Assembly: GCF_030270585.1 (NCBI RefSeq)
Contig: NZ_BSYI01000030.1
Coordinates: forward strand, 1 to 59,366
Source: Paralimibaculum aggregatum
Lineage (GTDB): Bacteria > Pseudomonadota > Alphaproteobacteria > Rhodobacterales > Rhodobacteraceae
DNA length: 59,366 bases
Direction of reading: 5' to 3'
Positions 8,081 to 15,854 of this stretch are shown here, in pieces; within the stretch, counting starts at the first letter, position 1, and every line of letters begins with the position of its first letter. A program made the position numbers and the translations under genes. The notes below the pieces were generated by a model. It was not told the origin of the DNA, did no database searches, and saw only the letters and a list, made by a program, of their open reading frames with translations.

Positions 8081-9253
8081 TCAGCCGGCGACGATCTCCG
8101 GGATCGTCTTCGCCGGCGGGGTGTTGCGGCTGCGATGGCTGCGCACCACGCCGTCGATCACGGTCATGCCGACGCCCGGCAGGTTCCCGAGCTGCACCGA
8201 TTCGAGGATGGTGGCGCCCGGCGCGTGCTGGGCCTGGTCCATCAGCACGAAATCCGCCGCCCGGCCGACCTCGATGATGCCGCAGTCGAGCTCGCGCATC
8301 CGCGCGGTGTTGCCGGTGCCGAGGCAGAAGGCCAGCTCCGCCGGCAGGTCGCCGAGGCTGGACAGCAGCGCGATCATCCGCAGGATGCCGAGCGGCTGCA
8401 CGCCGGAGCCCGCCGGCCCGTCGGTGCCGAGGATGATCTGGTCGAGCTTGCCGAGCTCCCTGGCGGTGCGCAGGGTCAGCAGCGCCGCGCGCTCGTTGCC
8501 GTTGTGCACGATCTCCAACCCGGCCTGGCAGGCCTCGCAGATGCAGGTGATCTGGTCGTCCGGCAGCGCCGAATGCCCGCCATTGATGTGGCCGACGACA
8601 TCGGTGCCGGCCTCGAGCACCACGTCCTTGTCGATCAGCCCGGAGCCGGGGATCGAGGGGCCGCCGGTGTGGATCGTGCTCTGCAGCCCGTATTTGCGCG
8701 CCCATTCCACCATGCGCCGGGCGGTCGGCCCGTCCTTGACGCCGCCGAGCCCGACCTCGCCGAGCAGCTTGACGCCGGCATCCGCGAGGTCCTTGAAATC
8801 CTCCTCGACCATCTCGTGCTCGATCACCGGCGCGCCGGCATGGACCTTGACGCCGGAGGGGCGGAAGTTCTCGTACCAGCGCTGCGAGGCGATCGCGAGC
8901 GCCTTCAGCCCGACCACGTCCTTGGGCCGGCCGGGCAGATGCACCTCGCCGGCCGAGATCATCGTGGTGACACCGCCGTTCAGGGTCGAATCGATCCAGT
9001 GGAGCTGGTGCTGGCGGGGCGTGTAGTCGCCGATCACCGGGTGGACATGGCTGTCGATCAGGCCCGGCGCCAGCGTCACGCCCCTGGCGTCGATCACCGT
9101 GTCGGCGCCCTCGGCATCGATGTCGGCGGCGCGGCCGATGGCGGCGATGCGGCCGTCCTCGCAGAGCACCGTGTCGGCATCGAGGATGGGCTCTTCGAGC
9201 TTGCCCGAGAGCAGCAGCCCGATATTGCGGACGACGAGTCTGGATTGGGTCAT
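8081..9253 (-). CDS. ena: Enamidase homologue (amidohydrolase of reductive nicotinate degradation)
   Basis: A 390-residue metal-dependent amidohydrolase. It resembles E. barkeri enamidase, which opens 1,4,5,6-tetrahydro-6-oxonicotinate to ammonia and 2-formylglutarate. Matching segments include GLIDSHVHP, GDYTPRQ, NGGVTTMISAG, HLPGRPKD, GVKVHAGAP, GEVGLGG, IHTGGPSIPGSG, GHINGG, PLGILR, GTGNTA and SRNTPPAK at the end. The metal-binding HVH and later histidines and the aspartate in GTDGPAG are present. I chose the ATG at 9253 because AAGGAG lies upstream at good spacing; a longer frame to 9283 lacks support. It is convergent with the hnr operon and divergent from the TRAP operon, sharing its 281-bp control region. 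Confidence 0.88.
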   Translation of the reverse strand: MTQSRLVVRNIGLLLSGKLEEPILDADTVLCEDGRIAAIGRAADIDAEGADTVIDARGVTLAPGLIDSHVHPVIGDYTPRQHQLHWIDSTLNGGVTTMISAGEVHLPGRPKDVVGLKALAIASQRWYENFRPSGVKVHAGAPVIEHEMVEEDFKDLADAGVKLLGEVGLGGVKDGPTARRMVEWARKYGLQSTIHTGGPSIPGSGLIDKDVVLEAGTDVVGHINGGHSALPDDQITCICEACQAGLEIVHNGNERAALLTLRTARELGKLDQIILGTDGPAGSGVQPLGILRMIALLSSLGDLPAELAFCLGTGNTARMRELDCGIIEVGRAADFVLMDQAQHAPGATILESVQLGNLPGVGMTVIDGVVRSHRSRNTPPAKTIPEIVAG

Positions 9254-9422
9254 GGTCCCATTGCTCCTTGAACTGCGGATCAAACCTCTGTTGGCCTGCG
9301 AATGCGGCAGGCTGCCCGCCCGCCGCCGGGGCGGCGCATCCCGGCCCTGGCGCCGAGATTACCGCCTGCGCGCCCGAATCGATGCGTTTCCTGTCCCCTT
9401 CCACATCGGTTTCGGTTAGCGC

Positions 9423-9467
9423 TTGACAGCTCACGCTATCCGCCGGATTGTTCGTATGCAAACGAAT
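9423..9467 (+). promoter_or_regulatory. Promoter and MarR-type operator upstream of the TAXI-TRAP/nadC operon
   Basis: TTGACA (9423-9428) serves as the -35, with a weak -10 near 9446-9452. The -10 is overlapped by TTGTTCGTATGCAAAC, within which TTCGTATGCAAACGAA (9451-9466) is a near-perfect dyad, 14 of 16 positions symmetric. The motif matches the one at 723-740 in 14 of 16 bases and sits the same distance from its -35 box. It could also affect the divergent enamidase gene. Confidence 0.6.
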
Positions 9468-9534
9468 AAACTCGCGGCGTGAGCACCGACGAGAACCCTG
9501 GGGCGAGGGCCCCGTCAACAGCAGGGAGTCAGCA

Positions 9535-10545
9535 ATGACACAGACGACCGGACCATCCCGCACGCGGAAATATGCCTTCGCGGCCGCCACGATCGCCGCC
9601 GCGCTCGGCCTTTCCGCCCCCGCAGCGGATGCGGCGGACAACTACATCCTCTGCGGCGGCAGCCCGGGCGGGCTCTGGTCGCTGCTCGGCGCCGGCCTCG
9701 ACGCGGTGGTGAAGGCCGAGGACCCGAACGCCGCGGTCACCTACCAGACCTCGAGCGGCGGCTTCGCCAACATCGTGCAGATCAAGTCGGGCAAGTGCGA
9801 TCTGGCCATCGCGCATGTCGGCGAGGCGGTGATGGCGGCCAAGGGCGTCGAGCCCTTCCCGGCGCCGGTCGACGGCTTCGCCGCGGTGGCGGTGCTCTAC
9901 GACTGGGCGCCGATGCAGTGGATCGCCGACAAGGCCTGGGCCGAGGAGAACGGCATCGTCTCGCTGGCCGACCTGGCCGCGAAGAAGCCGGAGATGGACC
10001 TGGTGGTGAACCGCCGCGGCATCCTGCCCTCGATCCTCGCCGAGCGCTCGCTCGAGCTCTCCGGCACCAGCTTCGAGGACATCGAGAGCTGGGGCGGCTC
10101 GGTGCAGTTCGCCGGCTCGAAATCGGCCGCCCAGATCATGACCGACCGCAAGGCCGATGTCTGGGTCAACGCGATGTTCATCGGCGGCAGCCGGATCCGC
10201 GGCATCACCGATGTGCGCGAGACCACGCTGCTCTCGGTGCCGGCCGAGGTGACGGCGCAGATGGCCGAGGAATTCGGCTCGATGCCCTGGACCGTGAAGG
10301 CCGACGCCTATGACTGGCTCGACGGCGATGTCGAGACCTTCGGCGCCCGCGCGGTGCTGCTGATCTCCTCCGACGCCGACCCGGCCAAGGTCGAGGCGCT
10401 GACCGCGATGATCCTGAAGCACACGGACAAGGTGCAGAACGTGCACAAGGCGATGGCGCCGTTCGGCGGCGCGCTGATGTCCTCGCTGCAGGACGTGCCC
10501 TATCACCCGGGCGCCGCGGCGGCCTACAAAGCGGCCGGTCTCTGA
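9535..10545 (+). CDS. TAXI-family TRAP transporter solute-binding protein
   Basis: A 336-residue periplasmic receptor of the TAXI group. Residues 1-34 form a signal peptide (TRKYAFAAATIAAALGLSAP, cleavage probably after AADA). The TAXI signature region ILCGGSPGGLWSLLGAGL follows directly, then YQTSSGGFANIVQIKSGKCDLAIAHVGE. A GGGAG ribosome binding site precedes the ATG, which I preferred over an earlier in-frame start at 9448. Its stop overlaps the permease start. The operon also holds nadC and the R15P kinase/AMP-phosphorylase fusion, so a pyridine carboxylate such as quinolinate or nicotinate is a reasonable cargo, but this is inference. Confidence 0.9.
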   Translation: MTQTTGPSRTRKYAFAAATIAAALGLSAPAADAADNYILCGGSPGGLWSLLGAGLDAVVKAEDPNAAVTYQTSSGGFANIVQIKSGKCDLAIAHVGEAVMAAKGVEPFPAPVDGFAAVAVLYDWAPMQWIADKAWAEENGIVSLADLAAKKPEMDLVVNRRGILPSILAERSLELSGTSFEDIESWGGSVQFAGSKSAAQIMTDRKADVWVNAMFIGGSRIRGITDVRETTLLSVPAEVTAQMAEEFGSMPWTVKADAYDWLDGDVETFGARAVLLISSDADPAKVEALTAMILKHTDKVQNVHKAMAPFGGALMSSLQDVPYHPGAAAAYKAAGL

Positions 10546-12599
10546 TGCAGCGCGGCGCAGACAGCGATCCGGGCACGCGGGACCGCTCCGCGCCGCAGGA
10601 CGACGTGGCGGGCGCCGACGCGCCCGCTGCGGACGGCACGACGCCGGACGGCACCATCCCGGAGGTCGGCCCGGTCGCGGCCGGCGGCTTCTCGCTCGGC
10701 CGGCTCCTCTTCTCCACCGGCGCGCGGCGCCAGCTCGGCGGCCGGCTCGGCCTCGCGGTCAAGACCTATGCCGCCGGCGTCGCGGTCTGGACGCTCTACA
10801 GCGCCACGCTGGCGCGGATCGACCTGCTGGCGCTGACCGTGGTGTTCCTCTGCCTGATGCTGGTGCCGAGCTTCCTGGTGATCGGCGCCACCGAGCGCGC
10901 CGACCCGAAGCGCGCGACGATCCTCGATTTCGCGCTGGCCGCCGGCTCGCTCGCCTGCACGGTCTATTTCATCCTCACCGTCGACGACATCGCGACGCGG
11001 ATCAGCCTGCTGACACCGCTCAGCGAGGTGCAGTTCTTCTTCGCCGCGCTGGTGACGCTGCTGACCATCGAGATCACCCGGCGCTCGGTCGGGCTGCTGC
11101 TCTGCCTGATCGTGCTGGTCTTCATCGCCTACAACCTGTTCGGCGACACCATCGAGGGGCCGATGGGGCACGGCGTCATCACGCTGAACCATTTCCTCGA
11201 CATCAACGTCTACACCACCGACGGGCTGTTCGGCGTGCCGGTCGAGGTCTGCGCCACCTATGCCTTCCTCTTCGTGATGTTCGGCACCTTCCTCGAGCGG
11301 GCGCGCGGCGGCGACTTCTTCTTCGACATCGCCGCGGCGATCAGCGGCCGCAGCCCGGGCGGGCCGGCCAAGGTGGCGGTGGTCTCCTCGGCGCTGTTCG
11401 GCACGATGTCCGGCAGCCCGACGGCGGATGTCGCGACCACCGGCTCGATCACCATCCCGATGATGCGCCGCCTCGGCTACCGCCCGGCCTTCGCCGGCGG
11501 CGTCGAGGTCGCGGCCTCCACCGGCGGCAGCCTGCTGCCCCCGGTGATGGGCTCGGCGGCCTTCATCATGGCCGAGATCACCGGCATCGACTATCTCGAC
11601 ATCGCCGCCGCGGCGATCGTGCCGGCGCTGCTGTTCTATGCCGGGATCTTCGTGCAGGTGCATTGCCGGGCGCTGCGCGACGGGCTGCAGCCGCTGCCCT
11701 CGGACCGGCTGTCCAGCCTCGCCGGCACGCTGGCCTGGGGCTGGCCCTTCGTGATCCCGATCGCGGTGCTGGTCGGGGTGCTGGTCGAGGGCTATTCGCC
11801 GACCATGGCGGCGGCCTGCGCGACGCTGGCGCTGATCGTCTCCTCGCAGATCCGGCGCGACACCCGGCTGACCCCGGCGGCGATCTTCGACGCGCTGGCC
11901 AACACCACCTACCGGATGATCGGCGTCACCGGCGCCTGCGCCGCGGCCGGGCTGGTGATCGGCGGCATCACCATGACCGGGCTGGCGGCGAAGTTCTCCT
12001 ACATCGCCTTCTCCTTCGCCGGCGACAGCATGATGCTGGCGCTGCTGCTCAGCGCCGGGGTGACGATCATCCTCGGGCTCGGCATGCCGACGCCCAGCGC
12101 CTATGTGCTCTCGGCGGTGCTGATCGGGCCGACCCTGGTCAACGATTTCGGCATCCCGGCGCTCAACGCGCATCTCTTCCTGATGTATTTCGCGGTGCTC
12201 TCGGCGATGACGCCGCCGGTGGCGGTGGCGGCCTATTCCGCCGCGGCGATCGCCCAGGCCAACCCGCTGCTGATCGCGGTGACGGCGGTGAAGCTCTCGG
12301 TGGTGGCCTTCGTCGTGCCGATCGCCTTCACGCTCAGCCCCGACGTGCTGGCGCCCGGCTGGTCGCCCGGCGCCTGGGTCGGCGTCGTCAGCATGCTGCT
12401 CGGCACCGCCGCGGTCGCGGTCGCCGCCGAGGGCTGGATCCGCGGCGTGATGCCGGGCTGGATGCGCCTCGTGCTCGCCGCCGCCGGGCTGCTGCTGCTC
12501 GCCCCCGGCTTCCTGCTGCCGGGGATCGGCCTCGCCGCCGCCGGTGCGGTCGTCGCGCTCCGCCGCTCCGCCGCGGTCGCCGCGCCGCCGGCCGCCTGA
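10545..12599 (+). CDS. TRAP transporter fused permease (DctQM-type, TAXI-associated)
   Basis: A 684-residue integral membrane protein combining the small and large TRAP membrane subunits, as is usual with TAXI receptors. An N-terminal polar tail of about 60 residues precedes several hydrophobic helices. The DctM-like core carries segments such as MFGTFLERARGGDFFFDIA, SGSPTADVATTGSITIPMM, GLGMPTPSAYVLSA and YFAVLSAMTPPVAVAAY. It uses an ion gradient to import the ligand captured by the upstream receptor. The start codon overlaps the receptor stop by one base (TGATG). nadC follows after 43 bp on the same strand, so all four genes probably form one operon. Confidence 0.92.
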   Translation: MQRGADSDPGTRDRSAPQDDVAGADAPAADGTTPDGTIPEVGPVAAGGFSLGRLLFSTGARRQLGGRLGLAVKTYAAGVAVWTLYSATLARIDLLALTVVFLCLMLVPSFLVIGATERADPKRATILDFALAAGSLACTVYFILTVDDIATRISLLTPLSEVQFFFAALVTLLTIEITRRSVGLLLCLIVLVFIAYNLFGDTIEGPMGHGVITLNHFLDINVYTTDGLFGVPVEVCATYAFLFVMFGTFLERARGGDFFFDIAAAISGRSPGGPAKVAVVSSALFGTMSGSPTADVATTGSITIPMMRRLGYRPAFAGGVEVAASTGGSLLPPVMGSAAFIMAEITGIDYLDIAAAAIVPALLFYAGIFVQVHCRALRDGLQPLPSDRLSSLAGTLAWGWPFVIPIAVLVGVLVEGYSPTMAAACATLALIVSSQIRRDTRLTPAAIFDALANTTYRMIGVTGACAAAGLVIGGITMTGLAAKFSYIAFSFAGDSMMLALLLSAGVTIILGLGMPTPSAYVLSAVLIGPTLVNDFGIPALNAHLFLMYFAVLSAMTPPVAVAAYSAAAIAQANPLLIAVTAVKLSVVAFVVPIAFTLSPDVLAPGWSPGAWVGVVSMLLGTAAVAVAAEGWIRGVMPGWMRLVLAAAGLLLLAPGFLLPGIGLAAAGAVVALRRSAAVAAPPAA

Positions 12600-12642
12600 A
12601 CGCCATCCAACTGCCCAGCAAAGACCACGAGGGACAAGGGTC

Positions 12643-13479
12643 ATGTATGACAAGAGACGAGTTCGCCAGCTGATCGACCTGTGGCTGGACGAGGACACGG
12701 CGCATTACGACCTCACCGCGCAGATCATGGTCGAGCCCGGCAGCCGCGGCCGGTTCTTCTTCAACGCGCGGGAGCCCTTCGTGGTCTGCGGCGTCGAGGT
12801 GGCGGAGATGGTGCACCGGGCGGTGGACCCGGACTGCGGCTTCGAGATCAAGGTGGCCGACGGCACCCGGGTCGAGCCCGGCGCGGTGATCGCGGTGGTC
12901 GAGGGCGATGCCCAGGGCATCCTCACCGCCGAGCGGGTGGCGCTCAACCTGATGCAGCGGCTCTCCGGCATTGCCACGCTGACCGCGCGCTATGTCGAGG
13001 AGATCGCCGGCACCGGGGCCGAGCTGGTCGACACCCGCAAGACCACGCCGGGCCTGCGCATGCTGGAGAAGCACGCGGTGATGTGCGGCGGCGGGCGCAA
13101 CCACCGGCTCGCGCTCGACAACGGCATCATGCTCAAGGACAACCACATCGCGGTCTGCGGCAGCATCACCGCGGCGGTCGGGCGGGCCAGGGCGAAGGCG
13201 CCGCTGCTGACCAAGATCGAGGTCGAATGCGACCGGCTCGAGCAGGTCGAGGAGGCGCTGGCCGCCGGCGCCGACGTGATCATGCTCGACAACATGACCA
13301 ACGACGACATGCGCAAGGCGGTGGCGATGGCCGGCGGCCGGGTGCCGCTGGAATGCTCCGGCGGGGTGCGGCTCGAGACCATCCGCGCCAAGGCGGAGAC
13401 CGGGGTCGACGTGGTCTCGGTCGGGCGCATCACCCAGTCCGCCGCCTGCGTCGATATCGGCCTCGACGAAGCGGTGTGA
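12643..13479 (+). CDS. nadC: Nicotinate-nucleotide pyrophosphorylase (carboxylating), quinolinate phosphoribosyltransferase
   Basis: A 278-residue NadC: quinolinate + PRPP gives nicotinate mononucleotide + CO2 + PPi. The hallmark stretch starts near residue 130: DTRKTTPGLRMLEKHAV, then GGGRNHRLALDNGIMLKDNH, followed by KIEVEC, DVIMLDNM and LECSGGV. The HR and KDNH residues separate it from the related ModD proteins. It is not with nadA or nadB; instead it sits behind a TRAP importer and 2 bp before a fused R15P kinase/AMP-phosphorylase. That context argues for a catabolic role on exogenous or metabolic quinolinate rather than housekeeping NAD synthesis. The ATG at 12643 gives the family's usual length. 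Confidence 0.92.
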   Translation: MYDKRRVRQLIDLWLDEDTAHYDLTAQIMVEPGSRGRFFFNAREPFVVCGVEVAEMVHRAVDPDCGFEIKVADGTRVEPGAVIAVVEGDAQGILTAERVALNLMQRLSGIATLTARYVEEIAGTGAELVDTRKTTPGLRMLEKHAVMCGGGRNHRLALDNGIMLKDNHIAVCGSITAAVGRARAKAPLLTKIEVECDRLEQVEEALAAGADVIMLDNMTNDDMRKAVAMAGGRVPLECSGGVRLETIRAKAETGVDVVSVGRITQSAACVDIGLDEAV

Positions 13480-13481
13480 CC

Positions 13482-15545
13482 ATGCCGGGCTCCGCGCGCG
13501 ACCAGGGCAAGCTCGTCGTCATCGTCGGGCCGAGCGGCGTCGGCAAGGACACGCTCATCGACGGCGCACGGGCGCGGCTGGCGGAGAACCCCGCCTTCCG
13601 CTTCGCCCGGCGCTCGATCACCCGCCCGGCCTCGGCCGGCGGCGAGGCGCACCGGGAGATCACCCCGGAGGCCTTCGAGGCGGGCGTCGCCGGCGGCGCC
13701 TTCTTCGTCCACTGGACGGCGCACGGGCTCGGCTACGGCGTGCCGGTCGCGGTGCTCGAGGACCTGCGCGCCGGGCGCAACGTGGTGCTCAACGGCTCGC
13801 GCACCGCGCTGCCGGAGATCGTGGCGCGCGCCCGGGCCGAGGGCATCGAGGTGGCGCTGATCCATGTCGATGCCTCGCCCGAGGTCGTCGCCGCCCGGCT
13901 CGAGAAGCGCGGCCGCGAGAGCGCCGACGAGATCCGCGCCCGCCGCCAGCGCAAGCCGCTGGCGCAGGTCGAGGGCGTCACCGTCGCCACCGTGATCAAC
14001 GACGGCAGCGTCGAGGAGGGCATCGAGCGCTTCATCGCCGCCCTGCTCGGCGCCGCCAACCTGCCGCTGCGGCTGTTCCGCATCGCGCTGGCCCTCGGCG
14101 ACGAGCCGATCTGCGTGCTCAACGCCGAGTGCAACGTGGTGGCGGCGGCCAAGCTCGACGCCGCCTCGATGGTGGAGATCAGCTCCGGCGGGCGCACCGT
14201 GCGCGCCCGGGTGGCGATCACCACCGACGATGCGCTGGTGCCGCGCGACCGCGCCGCGCTCTCGCCGCGGGCCTTCGACGAGCTCGGCGCGGCGGAGGGC
14301 GACCTGGCCTGTTTCGAGCGCTCGCCCTCGCCGAAGAGCCGCGCCGTGCTGCGCAAGAAGGTGGGCGGCGGCGTGCTCGCCCCGGACGAGATCTCGCTGG
14401 TGATGCGCGACCTGATCGAGGGCCGCTATTCGCCGGCCGAGACCGCCGGCTTCCTGGTCTCGGCCTCGACCAATCTCGGCTTCGACGAGGTGGTCTCGCT
14501 GACCCGGGTGCGGGCCGAGCACATGGCCCGCTTCGCCTGGGATGCCGAGCGGGTGGTCGACAAGCACTCGATGGGCGGGGTGCCCGGCAGCCGGATCACG
14601 CTGATCGTGATCCCGATCGTCGCGGCGCAGGGGCTGATGATCCCCAAGACCTCGTCGCGCGCCATCACCTCCGCCGCCGGCACCGCCGATGCCATGGAGG
14701 CGGTCGCCCGCGTCGATCTCGACCGCGAGGAGATGCGCACGGTGGTCGAGCAGTGCGGCGGCTGCATCGTCTGGAACGGGCGGATCAGCCATTCCCCGAT
14801 CGACGACGTGATGAACGCGATCAACCGCCCGCTCGGGGTCTCCTCGCGCTATCTCGACGTCTCCTCGATCCTCTCGAAGAAGCTGGCGGCGGGGGCGACC
14901 CATGTGGTGATCGACCTGCCCGCCGGCCCCTCGACCAAGCTGCGCGACCCGGCCGATGCGAAGGAGCTGGCCGAGCTCTTCGAGCGCGTCGGCCGCGCGG
15001 TCGGGCTCGAGGTCTCGGCGCGGATCACCACCGGCGGCGCGCCGATCGGGCGCGGGGTCGGCCCGGCGCTCGAGGTGCGCGACGTGCGCGCGGTGCTCTC
15101 CGGCGATCCGGGCGCGCCGCGCGACCTGCGCGAGAAGGCGCTCGACTTCGCCGGCGCGCTGCTCGACTGGGACCCGCGCCTGCCCCCCGGCACCGGGCGC
15201 CAGCGCGCCGAGGAGCTGCTGCTCTCCGGCGCCGCGCTGGAGCGCTTCGAGGCCATCGTCGCGGCGCAGGGCGCGCGGGTGCCGGTGCAGCCGGGGGTGT
15301 TCTACCGCGAGATCGCGGCGCCGCGGCCGGGCCGCCTCGCCCGGCTCGACGGCTTCGCGGTGGCCGGCCTCGCCCGCGCCGCCGGCGCGCCGACCGACAA
15401 GTCCGCCGGGGTCGACATCCTGGCCGCGCCGGGCACCGAGCTGCGCGCCGGCGAGCCGGTGCTGCGCCTGCACGCGGCGGCGCAGAGCGCGCTCGACCGG
15501 GCGCTGAGCGAACATGACCCGGCCGGCGTTTTCGATATCGACTGA
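13482..15545 (+). CDS. Fusion: ribose 1,5-bisphosphate phosphokinase (PhnN-like) + AMP phosphorylase/thymidine phosphorylase-like domain
   Basis: A 687-residue two-domain protein in one uninterrupted frame. Residues 1 to about 185 match PhnN (ribose 1,5-bisphosphate + ATP to PRPP): Walker A GPSGVGKDT at 16-24, RSITRPASAGGEAH, LNGSR near 103, RLEKRGRES and NDGS. From about 190 it matches AMP phosphorylase/archaeal-type thymidine phosphorylase (nucleoside 5'-monophosphate + Pi to base + ribose 1,5-bisphosphate): KHSMGGVPGSR near 361, PKTSSRAITSAAGTADAME near 388, ITTGGAPIGRGVGPALE and PAPTDKSAG-like C-terminal segments. The product of the second domain is the substrate of the first, so the fusion is chemically sensible. 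Next to nadC, the obvious nucleotide substrate is nicotinate mononucleotide; that specificity is inferred. Confidence 0.88.
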   Translation: MPGSARDQGKLVVIVGPSGVGKDTLIDGARARLAENPAFRFARRSITRPASAGGEAHREITPEAFEAGVAGGAFFVHWTAHGLGYGVPVAVLEDLRAGRNVVLNGSRTALPEIVARARAEGIEVALIHVDASPEVVAARLEKRGRESADEIRARRQRKPLAQVEGVTVATVINDGSVEEGIERFIAALLGAANLPLRLFRIALALGDEPICVLNAECNVVAAAKLDAASMVEISSGGRTVRARVAITTDDALVPRDRAALSPRAFDELGAAEGDLACFERSPSPKSRAVLRKKVGGGVLAPDEISLVMRDLIEGRYSPAETAGFLVSASTNLGFDEVVSLTRVRAEHMARFAWDAERVVDKHSMGGVPGSRITLIVIPIVAAQGLMIPKTSSRAITSAAGTADAMEAVARVDLDREEMRTVVEQCGGCIVWNGRISHSPIDDVMNAINRPLGVSSRYLDVSSILSKKLAAGATHVVIDLPAGPSTKLRDPADAKELAELFERVGRAVGLEVSARITTGGAPIGRGVGPALEVRDVRAVLSGDPGAPRDLREKALDFAGALLDWDPRLPPGTGRQRAEELLLSGAALERFEAIVAAQGARVPVQPGVFYREIAAPRPGRLARLDGFAVAGLARAAGAPTDKSAGVDILAAPGTELRAGEPVLRLHAAAQSALDRALSEHDPAGVFDID

Positions 15546-15605
15546 ACCTTTGTCCGGGTGAACCTCCCGGCGGAACCCGCCGGGCGGCGCTTCGGACAAA
15601 GGTTC
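15544..15605 (+). terminator. Nested hairpin directly after the nadC operon
   Basis: Outer arms GAACCTTTGTCCG (15544-15556) and CGGACAAAGGTTC (15593-15605) are perfectly complementary over 13 bp. Inside, CCCGGCGG (15566-15573) and CCGCCGGG (15577-15584) form a second perfect 8-bp stem with a 3-nt loop. The structure begins at the stop codon of the fusion gene. It lacks a U-tract, so it may terminate transcription, protect the 3' end, or be part of the adjacent repeat. Confidence 0.5.
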
Positions 15606-15609
15606 GCGC

Positions 15610-15778
15610 AAGGGTTCCGGCCGAACCTTCCGGCCGGACCTTCCTGGGGAACCTTCCGGGCGGATCTTGCGGCCGGACCTTCTGGCCAAACCTTGCGGGC
15701 CGACCTTCCGGCCGGACCATTCGGGCCGATCTTCCCGTCAGACCTTCTCGGCCGACCTTGCGGGCGGACCATCCGGGC
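15610..15778. repeat. Degenerate 13-bp tandem repeat array (about 13 units)
   Basis: Thirteen consecutive 13-nt units can be cut without indels; the last twelve run exactly from 15623 to 15778. Examples: GAACCTTCCGGCC, GAACCTTCCGGGC, GGACCTTCTGGCC, CGACCTTGCGGGC, GGACCATCCGGGC. The consensus is close to GGACCTTCCGGGC. The arms of the preceding hairpin are also 13 nt and similar (GAACCTTTGTCCG), so both may have one origin. Frames read through it are proline/arginine/glycine-rich and do not look like a real protein. Confidence 0.8.
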
Positions 15779-15854
15779 ACGCACCCCCGGACGGGACCGC
15801 GCGGACCGCACCGCCTCCCGGCGGCATGTCGGGCGGCCGAGGCGCCGCTTTTCC

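Noticed and set aside
12643-13479. ModD (molybdenum-linked NadC relative)
   Set aside because: Considered because a molybdenum enzyme is nearby, but the GGGRNHR and KDNH residues and DTRKTTPGLR match NadC.
15610-15778. CRISPR array
   Set aside because: Units are adjacent with no spacers, too short and degenerate, and there are no cas genes.
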